NCBI GenBank assembly: GCA_018780035.1
Contig: JADMKE010000038.1
Location: 1 to 36,676 of the forward strand
Length of the DNA stretch: 36,676 nucleotides
From: Candidatus Sericytochromatia bacterium
GTDB taxonomy: Bacteria; Cyanobacteriota; Sericytochromatia; UBA7694
Reading direction: 5' to 3'
In this document: positions 7,929 through 15,666 of the stretch, piece after piece
How positions within the stretch are numbered: the first letter of the stretch is position 1
How the letters are laid out: the number at the start of each line of letters is the position of its first letter
Translations under genes and position numbers: made by a program
The notes under the pieces: model-generated
Database searches by the model: none
The model's input: the letters and a program-made list of their open reading frames with translations, nothing else
Told to the model about the DNA's origin: nothing

Positions 7929-7970
7929 GACTACGTTTGATGCAGCGCATAATTGAAAGGAGATTCCCCC

Positions 7971-9569
7971 ATGCCCGTCTTGAGCCTGCCCACTGGCCTT
8001 GAAATCACCGCCCATGTTCCCCATACCCAACCCGAGATTTTGACCCCCGCCGCCCTGGAATTTATCGCCACCTTGCAACGCGAATTTAATCCCCGCCGTC
8101 AGGCCCTTTTGGCCCGGCGCCAAGAGCGTCAAAAGCAGATCGATGCCGGCCAACTGCCCGGTTTTTTGCCAGAAAGTGCCGATCTGCGGGCCGGGGATTG
8201 GCAAATTGCCCCCATTCCTGCCGCCTTGCAAAAACGCCACGTGGAAATCACGGGGCCGATTGACGCCAAGATGATTATCAACGCCCTGAACTCCGGTGCC
8301 GATGTCTTTATGGCCGATTGCGAAGACGCCTCCAGCCCAACCTGGGAAAACATGGTACAGGGCCAGGCCAATCTCTACCAAGCCGTGCGCGGCAGCCTCA
8401 GCCACCAAAGTGGGGAAAAAGTTTATAGCCTCAAGGCCGAAACGGCGGTTTTGCTGGTGCGCCCCCGTGGCTGGCATCTGGACGAAAAACACGTAAGGGT
8501 CAATGGCGAAGGCATCTCCGCTTCACTCTTTGACTTCGGTTTGTATTTTTTCCACAATGCCAAAGCCTTGCTGGAGCAAGGCCGGGGCCCCTGGTTTTAT
8601 TTACCCAAACTCGAAAGTTATCAAGAGGCCGCGCTCTGGAACGATGTCTTTGTGCGGGCCCAAAATCTGCTCAAAATCCCACAGGGCAGTATCAAAGCCA
8701 CTGTGCTGATCGAAACCATTCTGGCGGCCTTTGAAATGGACGAGATCCTCTATGCCCTGCGTGAACACATCGCCGGGCTCAACGCCGGCCGCTGGGACTA
8801 TATCTTCAGTCTGATCAAAAAATTCCGCAACCGCCCGGGCTTTGTGCTGCCCGATCGCTCCCAGATCACCATGCAGGTGCCCTTTATGCGCGCCTATTGC
8901 GATTTGCTTGTGCAAACCTGCCACAGACGCGGTGCTCACGCCATGGGCGGCATGGCGGCTTTTATTCCCAATCGCCGCCAGCTTGAGATCACCGAAATGG
9001 CGCTGAAACAGGTGCGCGCCGACAAAGAGCGCGAAGTGAGCCAGGGCTTTGATGGCACCTGGGTGGCCCATCCCGATCTGGTGCCTGTGGCCCGAGAGTC
9101 TTTTGCCGCCTTGGGGTCAAAGCCCCACCAGAAAGAAGTTTCGCGTTCAGAAGCAAGCATTAGCGCCGAGGACCTGCTCAATTTTGAAATAACGGGTGGG
9201 CAGATCAGCGAAGCCGGTGTGCGCACGAATATCAGCGTGGCCTTGCAATACCTTTCGGCCTGGCTGCAGGGCCAAGGCGCAGTGGCGATCAACAATTTAA
9301 TGGAAGATGCCGCGACTGCAGAAATCTCCCGCGCTCAACTCTGGCTCTGGCTGCACCGGCCCGAGATCCGCTTCAGCAATGGCGAAGCAATGAACCCCGC
9401 CAAAGTGATGGCCTGGCTGCCCGAAGAATTGGCCAAAATCCGCAATTTAATTGGTTCCGAACGCTATCAGTCCGGGGCATATACCGCCGCAGCTGAATTG
9501 CTTGGGCAATTGCTCCAAGCTGAGACTTTTCCCGAATTTTTAACGCTCTTGGCGTATCAACGTCTGTAA
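7971..9569 (+). CDS. aceB: Malate synthase A
   Basis: A 532-residue enzyme condensing glyoxylate with acetyl-CoA to malate. Length and motifs are those of isoform A. RPRGWHL contains the glyoxylate-contacting arginine (Arg164/Arg166), VLIET and GRWDYIFS supply the Mg ligands Glu248 and Asp276, and MEDAATAEISR carries the catalytic Asp446. All are offset by 1-2 from the E. coli numbering I recall. The signature GLNAGRWDYIFS has Ala where many members have Cys. The ATG at 7971 has GAAAGGAG 7 bases upstream, so an upstream in-frame TTG is rejected. First gene of the aceBA operon. Confidence 0.97.
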   Translation: MPVLSLPTGLEITAHVPHTQPEILTPAALEFIATLQREFNPRRQALLARRQERQKQIDAGQLPGFLPESADLRAGDWQIAPIPAALQKRHVEITGPIDAKMIINALNSGADVFMADCEDASSPTWENMVQGQANLYQAVRGSLSHQSGEKVYSLKAETAVLLVRPRGWHLDEKHVRVNGEGISASLFDFGLYFFHNAKALLEQGRGPWFYLPKLESYQEAALWNDVFVRAQNLLKIPQGSIKATVLIETILAAFEMDEILYALREHIAGLNAGRWDYIFSLIKKFRNRPGFVLPDRSQITMQVPFMRAYCDLLVQTCHRRGAHAMGGMAAFIPNRRQLEITEMALKQVRADKEREVSQGFDGTWVAHPDLVPVARESFAALGSKPHQKEVSRSEASISAEDLLNFEITGGQISEAGVRTNISVALQYLSAWLQGQGAVAINNLMEDAATAEISRAQLWLWLHRPEIRFSNGEAMNPAKVMAWLPEELAKIRNLIGSERYQSGAYTAAAELLGQLLQAETFPEFLTLLAYQRL

Positions 9570-9580
9570 AGGAAAAAAAT

Positions 9581-10855
9581 ATGACTCCAGAATCCATTCA
9601 AGCTCTCGAAAAATCCTGGCAAAGTGATCGCTGGAAAGGCATTCAACGCCCTTACAGCGCCGAGCAGGTGCTGCGTTTGCGCGGCAGCCTCACGCCCGAA
9701 TACACCCTGGCCCGCCACGGCGCAGAAACCCTCTGGCAACGCATCAACCAACAGGCCTTTGTGCGCGCCCTGGGCGCTTTAACAGGCAATCAGGCTGTAC
9801 AATACGTGCAAGCAGGTCTGCAGGCCATTTACCTGAGTGGCTGGCAGGTGGCTGGTGACGCCAATAGCGCAGGCCAAACCTATCCCGACCAAAGCCTGTA
9901 CCCTGTCGACAGCGTGCCCGCTGTGGTGCGCCGGATCAACAATGCCCTGCAACGGGCCGATCAGATCGAATGCCTGCAGGGAGAGGCCAGCCGCGATTGG
10001 TTTGCTCCGATTGTGGCCGATGCCGAAGCCGGGTTTGGCGGGGTACTCAACGCCCACGAGCTGATGAAAGCCCTGATCGAAGCGGGCGCCGCTGGGGTCC
10101 ATTTTGAGGACCAATTGGCCTCAGAAAAAAAATGTGGCCATATGGGTGGCAAGGTGCTGGTGCCCACCTCTGAATTTATCCGCAAACTCGTGGCCGCCCG
10201 TCTCGCTGCCGACGTGATGAACGTGCCCACCGTGCTCGTGGCCCGCACCGACGCCCAGGCAGCCCAACTCCTCACCAGCGATATCGACGAACGCGACCAG
10301 CCCTTTTTGACGGGTGAGCGCACCAGCGAAGGCTTTTTCCGCCTCAAAGGTGGCAACGACTGCGCGATTGCGCGCGGCTTGGCTTATGCCCCTTATGCCG
10401 ACCTGATCTGGTGTGAGACCTCCACCCCCGATCTGGGTGAGGCCCGCGAATTTGCCCAGGCCATTCATGCCCAGTATCCGGGCAAAATGCTGGCCTACAA
10501 TTGCTCTCCGTCTTTTAATTGGCAGCGCCACCTCTCCGAAGCAGAAATCGCGCGTTTCCAAGAGAACCTGGGTGAACTGGGCTACCGCTTTCAGTTTGTG
10601 ACCCTGGCGGGCTTTCACGCCCTCAATACAGCCGCTTTTGAGCTGGCCGAAGCTTACAGCCGCGAAGGCATGGCCGCCTACTCCCGCCTGCAGGAGCGCG
10701 AATTTGCGCTCGAAAAGCAGCACGGGTTTAGTGCCGTCAAGCATCAGCGTTTTGTCGGTGCCGGTTATTTTGATGAAATTCAACAGGTGATCACGGGGGG
10801 GCTCAGCTCCACCACGGCCCTGGCGGGTTCCACCGAAGAAGCTCAATTCCATTAA
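9581..10855 (+). CDS. aceA: Isocitrate lyase
   Basis: A 424-residue enzyme splitting isocitrate into succinate and glyoxylate, the first step of the glyoxylate shunt; its glyoxylate feeds the malate synthase encoded just upstream. The family signature KKCGH is present with catalytic Cys185, along with the Mg-binding DAEAGFGG segment and the WCETSTP segment. The succinate can enter the complex II encoded at 30.9-34.4 kb. The gene starts 11 bases after aceB with AAAGGA upstream and ends before a strong terminator, so aceBA is a complete two-gene operon. No aceK is present. Confidence 0.97.
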   Translation: MTPESIQALEKSWQSDRWKGIQRPYSAEQVLRLRGSLTPEYTLARHGAETLWQRINQQAFVRALGALTGNQAVQYVQAGLQAIYLSGWQVAGDANSAGQTYPDQSLYPVDSVPAVVRRINNALQRADQIECLQGEASRDWFAPIVADAEAGFGGVLNAHELMKALIEAGAAGVHFEDQLASEKKCGHMGGKVLVPTSEFIRKLVAARLAADVMNVPTVLVARTDAQAAQLLTSDIDERDQPFLTGERTSEGFFRLKGGNDCAIARGLAYAPYADLIWCETSTPDLGEAREFAQAIHAQYPGKMLAYNCSPSFNWQRHLSEAEIARFQENLGELGYRFQFVTLAGFHALNTAAFELAEAYSREGMAAYSRLQEREFALEKQHGFSAVKHQRFVGAGYFDEIQQVITGGLSSTTALAGSTEEAQFH

Positions 10856-10899
10856 TCGGTCGACGCGTCTTCTGCGTCTTTTATCCCTTGAAATCCCTG

Positions 10900-10925
10900 G
10901 GAGAGGTTCGCCTCTCCTTTTTTTT
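10900..10925 (+). terminator. Intrinsic terminator of aceBA
   Basis: Perfect 7-bp stem GGAGAGG / CCTCTCC closed by a stable TTCG tetraloop and followed by eight T. It lies 44 bases after the aceA stop. Confidence 0.93.
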
Positions 10926-11006
10926 GTCTGGATTTTGGCACCTAACGGCAAAAAACAGAGAACATCGCCAATCCAATCCAATGAGAATTATGGCCCAAAA
11001 TGCCCT

Positions 11007-11036
11007 TTGATTCAGCCTCAGCTTTAAAGGTATATT
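11007..11036 (+). promoter_or_regulatory. Candidate sigma-70 promoter of the metalloprotease lipoprotein
   Basis: TTGATT (11007-11012), an 18-base spacer and TATATT (11031-11036). This would start transcription about 25 bases before the ATG at 11067, leaving room for the GGGGG ribosome site. Confidence 0.5.
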
Positions 11037-11066
11037 TAAGAAAATTTGGCTGCTTTGGGGGCTTTT

Positions 11067-12973
11067 ATGCAAGGTTGGGACACTCGCTCAATTATTCGCA
11101 CCGGCATCAACGGATTGGTTCTTGTGCTCTTGCTGAGCGCTTGTAATCTGCAACCTCCCAGCCTGAAAACCACAACCACAGAAAAGCCCAACGCCGCAGC
11201 CCCCAAGAGTAACGTCTCGTGGATTCCTCAAGATGTCTATTATCAAAAAAAAGCCGGGCCCCGTTCAGAAAATTTTAAAATTCAGGATTATCCCCAAGAC
11301 TGTGGTGGCAATATCTGCAGTGTGACCGCCTTGAGTGCAAATATGAAAAAAAACCTCCGCCTTATCTTGATCGTGGGTTTAAAAACCCGAAAATCCCTGT
11401 ATTTCTTGTTGACCGCTTTCAAAATTTACTTACAAATTTAAATGTTCCTAACTCTGCTAATGGTGTTGCTTATGAATTGTATGAAGAAACTACATATAAG
11501 GGCTCTGCTATTCAATTAAATATTACTCAAGGTACCTTAGGAGGTCTACTCAAACCGGATTATTGGGGACAAGTACGTTCTGAAACAGCAATGCATGAAT
11601 TATTTCATGTATTTCAACAAGCTTATACAAACACACCAGAAGACGAAATAAATTCAGCTCTTGATGGCTGGTTAATTGAAGGCACAGCAGCATTAATGGG
11701 CACCGTTGCCACAGAACTAAACTCAACAGAGTTAGGTTTAGGAAAAACCGTACCCGTTTTATATGAATATGCAGAAAGATTTGATATTTTAAATCAATTA
11801 ACTGAAAGCATGTATCTCAAAAGAATAGCAGCAAGGGCTCGAAGCCCTTATTTAACGGTGCCCTTTTGGACTCATCTATTTAATCATTACGGGGGAGCGT
11901 CAATAATTGCTGATGTAGTTCAAGAATATGGCTTAAACAAAAAAAAACAAATCAAAGACACATTACGCTCCACTGCTGCATTAAATGCAATTTTAAAACA
12001 AAAAAACAATGCATCCCAAAGGGACCATTTATCTGATTATTTTATCAAATTTGCGACAGATGCAATCATTCATAGAAATGTAAGTTTGTTTCCAGATATT
12101 CCACTTCCGCACATTGCCTATCACAAAACCCATATCATCAAGGCCAATCATTCAGTTGCAACACCATTAAGCGTTTCTAGTTCAGGCACAGAGCCTCTTT
12201 CTGCAGTGTATCTGCTTCTTCAAGCTGATACAAATATCCGAGAACCCCGGAACCTATATGTGAGAGCCATTTCTCCAGATCCAAAATTAAGTCAAACCAT
12301 TAATGGTGAGTTTCGTAAGGTACGTGATTTTTTGGTCCCAGGTCTGGTCGGCGTAAACAATCTTGAAGGAGAAGCCGTCAAGGAAGTCACTGAATCTGGT
12401 GTTAAAAGAAGAAAACCTTATATCAGCAGTGATTTTTCCACGAATAAAGCTGGCTACTTAATGATGACCTCATTTGGACAAACGCAACCTGTTCGCTCAG
12501 CTGTTCTTTCTGTTTTTAATACATTATGGGAATACGATACTTGGCTTTCTCAGCACAAAGAGATGTTCACAATGAATCTCGAAGTCTTTCTCGGTCCCAA
12601 ACTGCTCTCGGCTGAATGGCCCAAAGAGAAGGGGGGTCAAGATATCACCACCGACAAGGCTGCTCCCCAACTCGACCTCACAGGTACGGGATTTGATCCA
12701 TCCAAGACAGAAATTATCTTTCAGCCCCGCTCAGAAGTGGGCAAAGAAATCAAACAAAAGCCCGTCTTTTTAGAGTCCAAAATCGACAGTGATGGCGTAG
12801 TCGTTCAACATATGTTCGTAAACATTCCCAACCAGGCTTTAAAAGGGGGCTGGGTTGAAGCGCGCTCAGCCAATATTCCCAGCAACCGCATCGAACAGAC
12901 CACATACGCCTGCAATATGCTGCCTGCCAATGCCTCTTTCAGCACAGCAGCTCAAAAGCCCTGTCCTCAATAG
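11067..12973 (+). CDS. Gluzincin-like metalloprotease lipoprotein, split by a -1 frameshift
   Basis: Two frames make one gene. The first begins at 11067 with a signal peptide and lipobox (LLSAC, Cys26) and runs to a stop at 11441. The second carries the remainder. Reading the second frame back from 11477 gives sensible protein (PPYLDRGFKNPKIPVFLVDRF...) up to an A8 run at 11346-11353, so a single -1 shift there restores one product of about 635 residues. That product has HELFH at about 177-181 and WLIEGTA with Glu about 24 residues later, the HExxH...E zinc pattern of gluzincins. The C-terminal third looks like a secreted beta-rich region. From about 11,400 to 12,550 the DNA is very AT-rich (sampled lines 23-32% GC) against about 57% in a sampled line of aceB, with both gene ends closer to normal. 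This could be a broken gene, a sequencing error in the homopolymer, or programmed frameshifting. No known family name is certain. Confidence 0.7.
11346..11388 (+). other. A8 run with a -1 slippery heptamer and downstream hairpin
   Basis: In the incoming frame the run reads A_AAA_AAC (11348-11354), a classical -1 slippery heptamer, and a -1 slip enters exactly the frame that stays open to 12973. A short hairpin GGGTTT / AAACCC (11375-11388) lies about 20 bases downstream, further than the usual 5-9, so it is weak support for programmed slippage. Confidence 0.45.
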
Positions 12974-12975
12974 CC

Positions 12976-13034
12976 CTAAAGCCCCGCCACCTCTTCAGCG
13001 CTCAGTCCTGGGTACTTGCAAATACTTGCCACAG
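12976..13034. repeat. 59-bp imperfect direct repeat, left copy flanking higBA
   Basis: Matches 13671-13729 at 53 of 59 positions with no gaps. On the - strand it reads as the last residues of a protein (ASICKYPGLSAEEVAGL, then TAG at 12978-12976), the same tail as the right copy. It begins 3 bases after the stop of the metalloprotease gene. Confidence 0.85.
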
Positions 13035-13039
13035 CAGCT

Positions 13040-13076
13040 ATTAACGATTGACGTTATTATTGCATTGCGTTAATAT
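13040..13076 (+). promoter_or_regulatory. higBA promoter with overlapping operator
   Basis: TTGACG (13048-13053), a 17-base spacer and TAATAT (13071-13076): a near-ideal sigma-70 promoter. A perfect 7-bp inverted repeat, ATTAACG (13040-13046) and CGTTAAT (13068-13074), brackets and overlaps it, with a further CGTTA inside at 13052-13056. This is where a HigA repressor would be expected to bind. The -10 ends 6 bases before the higB ATG, so the transcript is probably leaderless. Confidence 0.75.
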
Positions 13077-13082
13077 CAAAGC

Positions 13083-13364
13083 ATGATCAAAAGCTTTGCC
13101 AACAAAGAAACAGAACAGCTATTTCACGGCAAAACCCCGCGTAGATTGCCGCCCAGTCTGCATCGCATTGCGCTACGTAAATTGCTGCAAATCCATGCAG
13201 CGGTCGATCTGGATTTTTTAAAGGTACCCCCAGGCAATAAACTGGAAGCCTTGAAAGGCAATCGCAAAGGCCAATACAGCATTCGAAGCAACGATCAATG
13301 GCGCATTTGTTTTGTTTGGATAGCGGGTCATGCCGACGCTGTCGAAATTGTGGATTATCATTGA
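13083..13364 (+). CDS. higB: HigB-type toxin (RelE/ParE superfamily)
   Basis: A 93-residue protein matching the HigB/plasmid-maintenance killer family. The C-terminal half contains the characteristic PPGNKLEALKGNRKGQYSIR and NDQWRICFVW segments and ends EIVDYH. Family members cut mRNA at the ribosome. Toxin-before-antitoxin order is typical of higBA. There is no ribosome site before the ATG; the promoter -10 lies 6 bases upstream. Ten bases separate it from higA. Confidence 0.92.
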   Translation: MIKSFANKETEQLFHGKTPRRLPPSLHRIALRKLLQIHAAVDLDFLKVPPGNKLEALKGNRKGQYSIRSNDQWRICFVWIAGHADAVEIVDYH

Positions 13365-13374
13365 GGAGAAGCCC

Positions 13375-13674
13375 ATGAACCGAGATATCCCTCCCATTCA
13401 CCCTGGCGAAATCCTGCTGGAAGAATTTATGAAACCTTTAGCATTGAGCCAATATGCCCTGGCCAAGGCGCTCGGGGTGCCTCCGCGACGCATCAATGAA
13501 ATTGTGCATGGCAAGCGGGCCATTACTGCAGATACAGCCCTGCGACTGGGGCGCTATTTTGAGGTAAATCCCCAATCCTGGTTGAATCTGCAAAGCCATT
13601 ATGATTTGGAGTTGGCCACCCTCAAGCTGGGAGAACGGCTGGTGCAAGAAGTACAAACCCGTTCGACGAACTAA
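13375..13674 (+). CDS. higA: HigA-type antitoxin (HTH, XRE family)
   Basis: A 99-residue antitoxin with the HigA N-terminal signature PPIHPGEILLEEFMKPL followed by a helix-turn-helix (LSQYALAKALGVPPRRINEIVHGKRAITADTALRL). It should bind and neutralise HigB and repress the operon through the inverted repeat upstream. The ATG at 13375 is preferred to an upstream in-frame start because GAGGAG sits 6 bases before it and the family motif begins at residue 5. The TAA stop falls inside the right copy of the 59-bp repeat. Confidence 0.93.
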   Translation: MNRDIPPIHPGEILLEEFMKPLALSQYALAKALGVPPRRINEIVHGKRAITADTALRLGRYFEVNPQSWLNLQSHYDLELATLKLGERLVQEVQTRSTN

Positions 13675-13729
13675 AGCCCCACCACCTCTTCGGCGCTCAG
13701 CCCGGTGTACTTGCAAATACTCGCCACAG
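13671..13729. repeat. 59-bp imperfect direct repeat, right copy flanking higBA
   Basis: Partner of 12976-13034, 695 bases away, differing at 6 positions. Its first bases contain the higA stop codon. On the - strand it encodes the same protein tail as the left copy. Confidence 0.85.
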
Positions 13730-13748
13730 GCAAGCCATCGGCTAAGGT
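13671..13748 (-). pseudogene. C-terminal remnant resembling Rpn/PD-(D/E)XK transposase-nuclease proteins
   Basis: On the - strand this reads NTLADGLPVASICKYTGLSAEEVVGL followed by TAG (shown here only as a tail). It resembles the 'L..G.....IA..TGLS.EEI..L' end of Rpn-family (recombination-promoting nuclease) proteins. No start, nuclease core or continuation is recognisable upstream; the open frame to 13862 does not look like that family. A second copy of the same tail lies at 12976-13036. Read as gene debris; family assignment by pattern only. Confidence 0.5.
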
Positions 13749-13870
13749 ATTCGTTCTGCAAATTACTACCCGCTCATTGCTGCAAACCCAGACGCAGGGT
13801 CTCTTGTCATTCTTTCCCACCACGCATAAATGTCTTGAGTTCAAAATAATCAGGTTTTTCATAGAAAAAC

Positions 13871-13899
13871 TTGATTTTTATTGCCCACTTGATTACAAT
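13871..13899 (+). promoter_or_regulatory. Promoter of the abiE operon
   Basis: TTGATT (13871-13876), a 17-base spacer and TACAAT (13894-13899). This gives a leader of about 32 bases before the abiEi ATG, which has no clear ribosome site. Confidence 0.65.
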
Positions 13900-13937
13900 A
13901 AAACCCAAGTCAGGAAAACAATTTAGGCCAATTCAAA

Positions 13938-14666
13938 ATGAATGTAAACAAATGGGTAAAAACACAGGTTCAAAATACAGCGGCGGGCGCGCTGCTATCT
14001 CTGGAGGATTTTAAACTGCCTCTGGCAAAAAAAATCGCCTTGGAAAAGGCCTTGAGCGAACTTTACCGAGCAGGTGGTTTGCAACGCATTACCAAGGGTT
14101 TGTATTACAAACCTGAGCAAAGCCCTTTTGGCGAACTCCCCCCCACAACACGCGGCCTCCTGGATAAATTGCTACTTCTGTACAAAGACAGCATTGCCTA
14201 TTTAACCGGGCTGCCAGCCTATACCCAAATGGGCCTCACCACACAGGTCTCCACTGAGTATGTCATCGCCTCTGACAAACCGCGTCGAATGCCGATTGTT
14301 TCTGGAGGCACGCGTATTCGCTTTATTCCCAGTTATGTCAAAACAGCCGTCCAAGACACCTATCTCTTGCAAATTCTGGATGCCATTCGCGAGATGGAGA
14401 ACATCCCTGCCACCACCCCAGAAAAATCTTCTGTTTTATTGCGCTTGCGCATTAAAGAACTCAAACGGGATCAGCAAGATGAGCTTGCCCAACTGGCCCT
14501 GAATTATCCCCCCTCCTGCCGGGCCTTTGTTGGTTTGGTTTTGGAAAGTCTGGGAAAAAAGAGACTGGCCCAGACTTTGGCGCAAACCCTCAATCCCAGC
14601 AGTCGTTATCGCCTCAAAATAGACAAAGACACTTTTCCAAACTACCGCAACTGGTATATTCGATGA
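13938..14666 (+). CDS. Type IV toxin-antitoxin system antitoxin, AbiEi family
   Basis: A 242-residue protein encoded directly upstream of an AbiEii-type toxin. The N-terminal 60 residues look like a winged helix (KKIALEKALSELYRAGGLQRITKGLYYKP), as in AbiEi-like/DUF6088 antitoxins, which repress their own promoter and counter the toxin. The middle (DSIAYLTGLPAYTQMGLTTQVSTEYVIASDKPRR) fits the same family. The stop overlaps the toxin start as ATGA, so the two are coupled. Confidence 0.85.
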   Translation: MNVNKWVKTQVQNTAAGALLSLEDFKLPLAKKIALEKALSELYRAGGLQRITKGLYYKPEQSPFGELPPTTRGLLDKLLLLYKDSIAYLTGLPAYTQMGLTTQVSTEYVIASDKPRRMPIVSGGTRIRFIPSYVKTAVQDTYLLQILDAIREMENIPATTPEKSSVLLRLRIKELKRDQQDELAQLALNYPPSCRAFVGLVLESLGKKRLAQTLAQTLNPSSRYRLKIDKDTFPNYRNWYIR

Positions 14667-15643
14667 ATTTACATGAGAATCCACCACTCTTTAAAGCCAG
14701 TATTCGTGCTGCTGCAGTTCATTTGGGCATTCCCGATACCTGGGTCGAAAAAGATTATTGGCTTACAACCGTCTTAAAAAAGCTGGGAGAATCCCCCTAT
14801 CATGAACGATTTGTCTTTAAAGGAGGAACCTCTCTCTCCAAAGCGTTTGGCCTGATCCAGCGATTTTCAGAGGATGTCGATCTGGCTTTGCTGGCGGAAG
14901 GTTTAACCGGGAATCAGATCAAAAGCAGAATAGACAAGGTTTCCAAAGAAATCACACGCCATTTAAGCGAACTCAAGCTGGAAGGCCTCACCAAAAAGTG
15001 GTCTCGCTTTCGCCGAACGGCCCATCTTTATCCTGTTTTAGAGTTAGCCCCCGCACCGCAGAGCCAGATCAGCGCATTTCTTGTTTTAGAGTTAAATGCC
15101 TTCGGCAATCCGTCCCCCTATCAGCCAACCCCAATCAACACAATGATAGCCGACTTCTTCGTTGCTCAAAAACAAGCTGCCTTGATCAGTCAATATGGGC
15201 TTGAACCCTTTTCTATTCTGGTATTACACCCAGAGCGAACACTGGCAGAAAAAGTCTTGGCACTGGCCCGTGCCTCTTACCATGCAGACCCCATTGCACA
15301 GCTTCAAAACAAGATCCGCCATACCTACGATTTACATATTTTAATGAATCATCCATCGCTGAGAGAATTTGTAAACAGTGGGCGGTTTTTTGAGACCTTG
15401 CAAGACGCACAAAAAGACGATGCCGACAGCCGGGAATTTCAAGGAGAATGGAATCAAGCGCCTTTGGCCCATGCCCTGATTTTCAGTGATACAGACATTC
15501 TTTGGAAGCAGTTGAACCAAACCTATCAAAGTAGTTTTCGTCCTTTGGTTTACGGCGATTTGCCAAACATCACCGCCATCCGAGAAAGTCTGCACATGCT
15601 CAAAATGCGTTTACAAGCATTTGACTCACTCACCCAAAGTTGA
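14663..15643 (+). CDS. AbiEii/AbiGii-family nucleotidyltransferase toxin
   Basis: A 326-residue protein with the minimal nucleotidyltransferase signature: KGGTSLSK (Gly54-Ser57) and RFSEDVDL (Asp71 and Asp73, the metal-binding pair). AbiEii relatives act as toxins; some transfer nucleotides to tRNA ends, others are phage abortive-infection effectors. LAEKVLAL and the C-terminal helical part also fit the family. It overlaps abiEi by 4 bases and ends 23 bases before the convergent phosphotransferase gene, with no visible terminator. Confidence 0.92.
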   Translation: MNLHENPPLFKASIRAAAVHLGIPDTWVEKDYWLTTVLKKLGESPYHERFVFKGGTSLSKAFGLIQRFSEDVDLALLAEGLTGNQIKSRIDKVSKEITRHLSELKLEGLTKKWSRFRRTAHLYPVLELAPAPQSQISAFLVLELNAFGNPSPYQPTPINTMIADFFVAQKQAALISQYGLEPFSILVLHPERTLAEKVLALARASYHADPIAQLQNKIRHTYDLHILMNHPSLREFVNSGRFFETLQDAQKDDADSREFQGEWNQAPLAHALIFSDTDILWKQLNQTYQSSFRPLVYGDLPNITAIRESLHMLKMRLQAFDSLTQS

Positions 15644-15666
15644 ACAGGATGAAGAAATACAAGCCC

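Noticed and set aside
7857..8492. A 211-codon - strand frame over the start of aceB
   Set aside because: Antisense of a certain malate synthase gene; low-complexity translation and no family resemblance.
10121..10981. A 286-codon - strand frame over the end of aceA, crossing the terminator
   Set aside because: Antisense of isocitrate lyase; running through a strong terminator hairpin makes it implausible.
12976..13729. The 59-bp repeats as a target-site duplication of an insertion sequence
   Set aside because: They are far too long and 10% diverged, there is no transposase or terminal inverted repeat between them, and they encode a protein tail.
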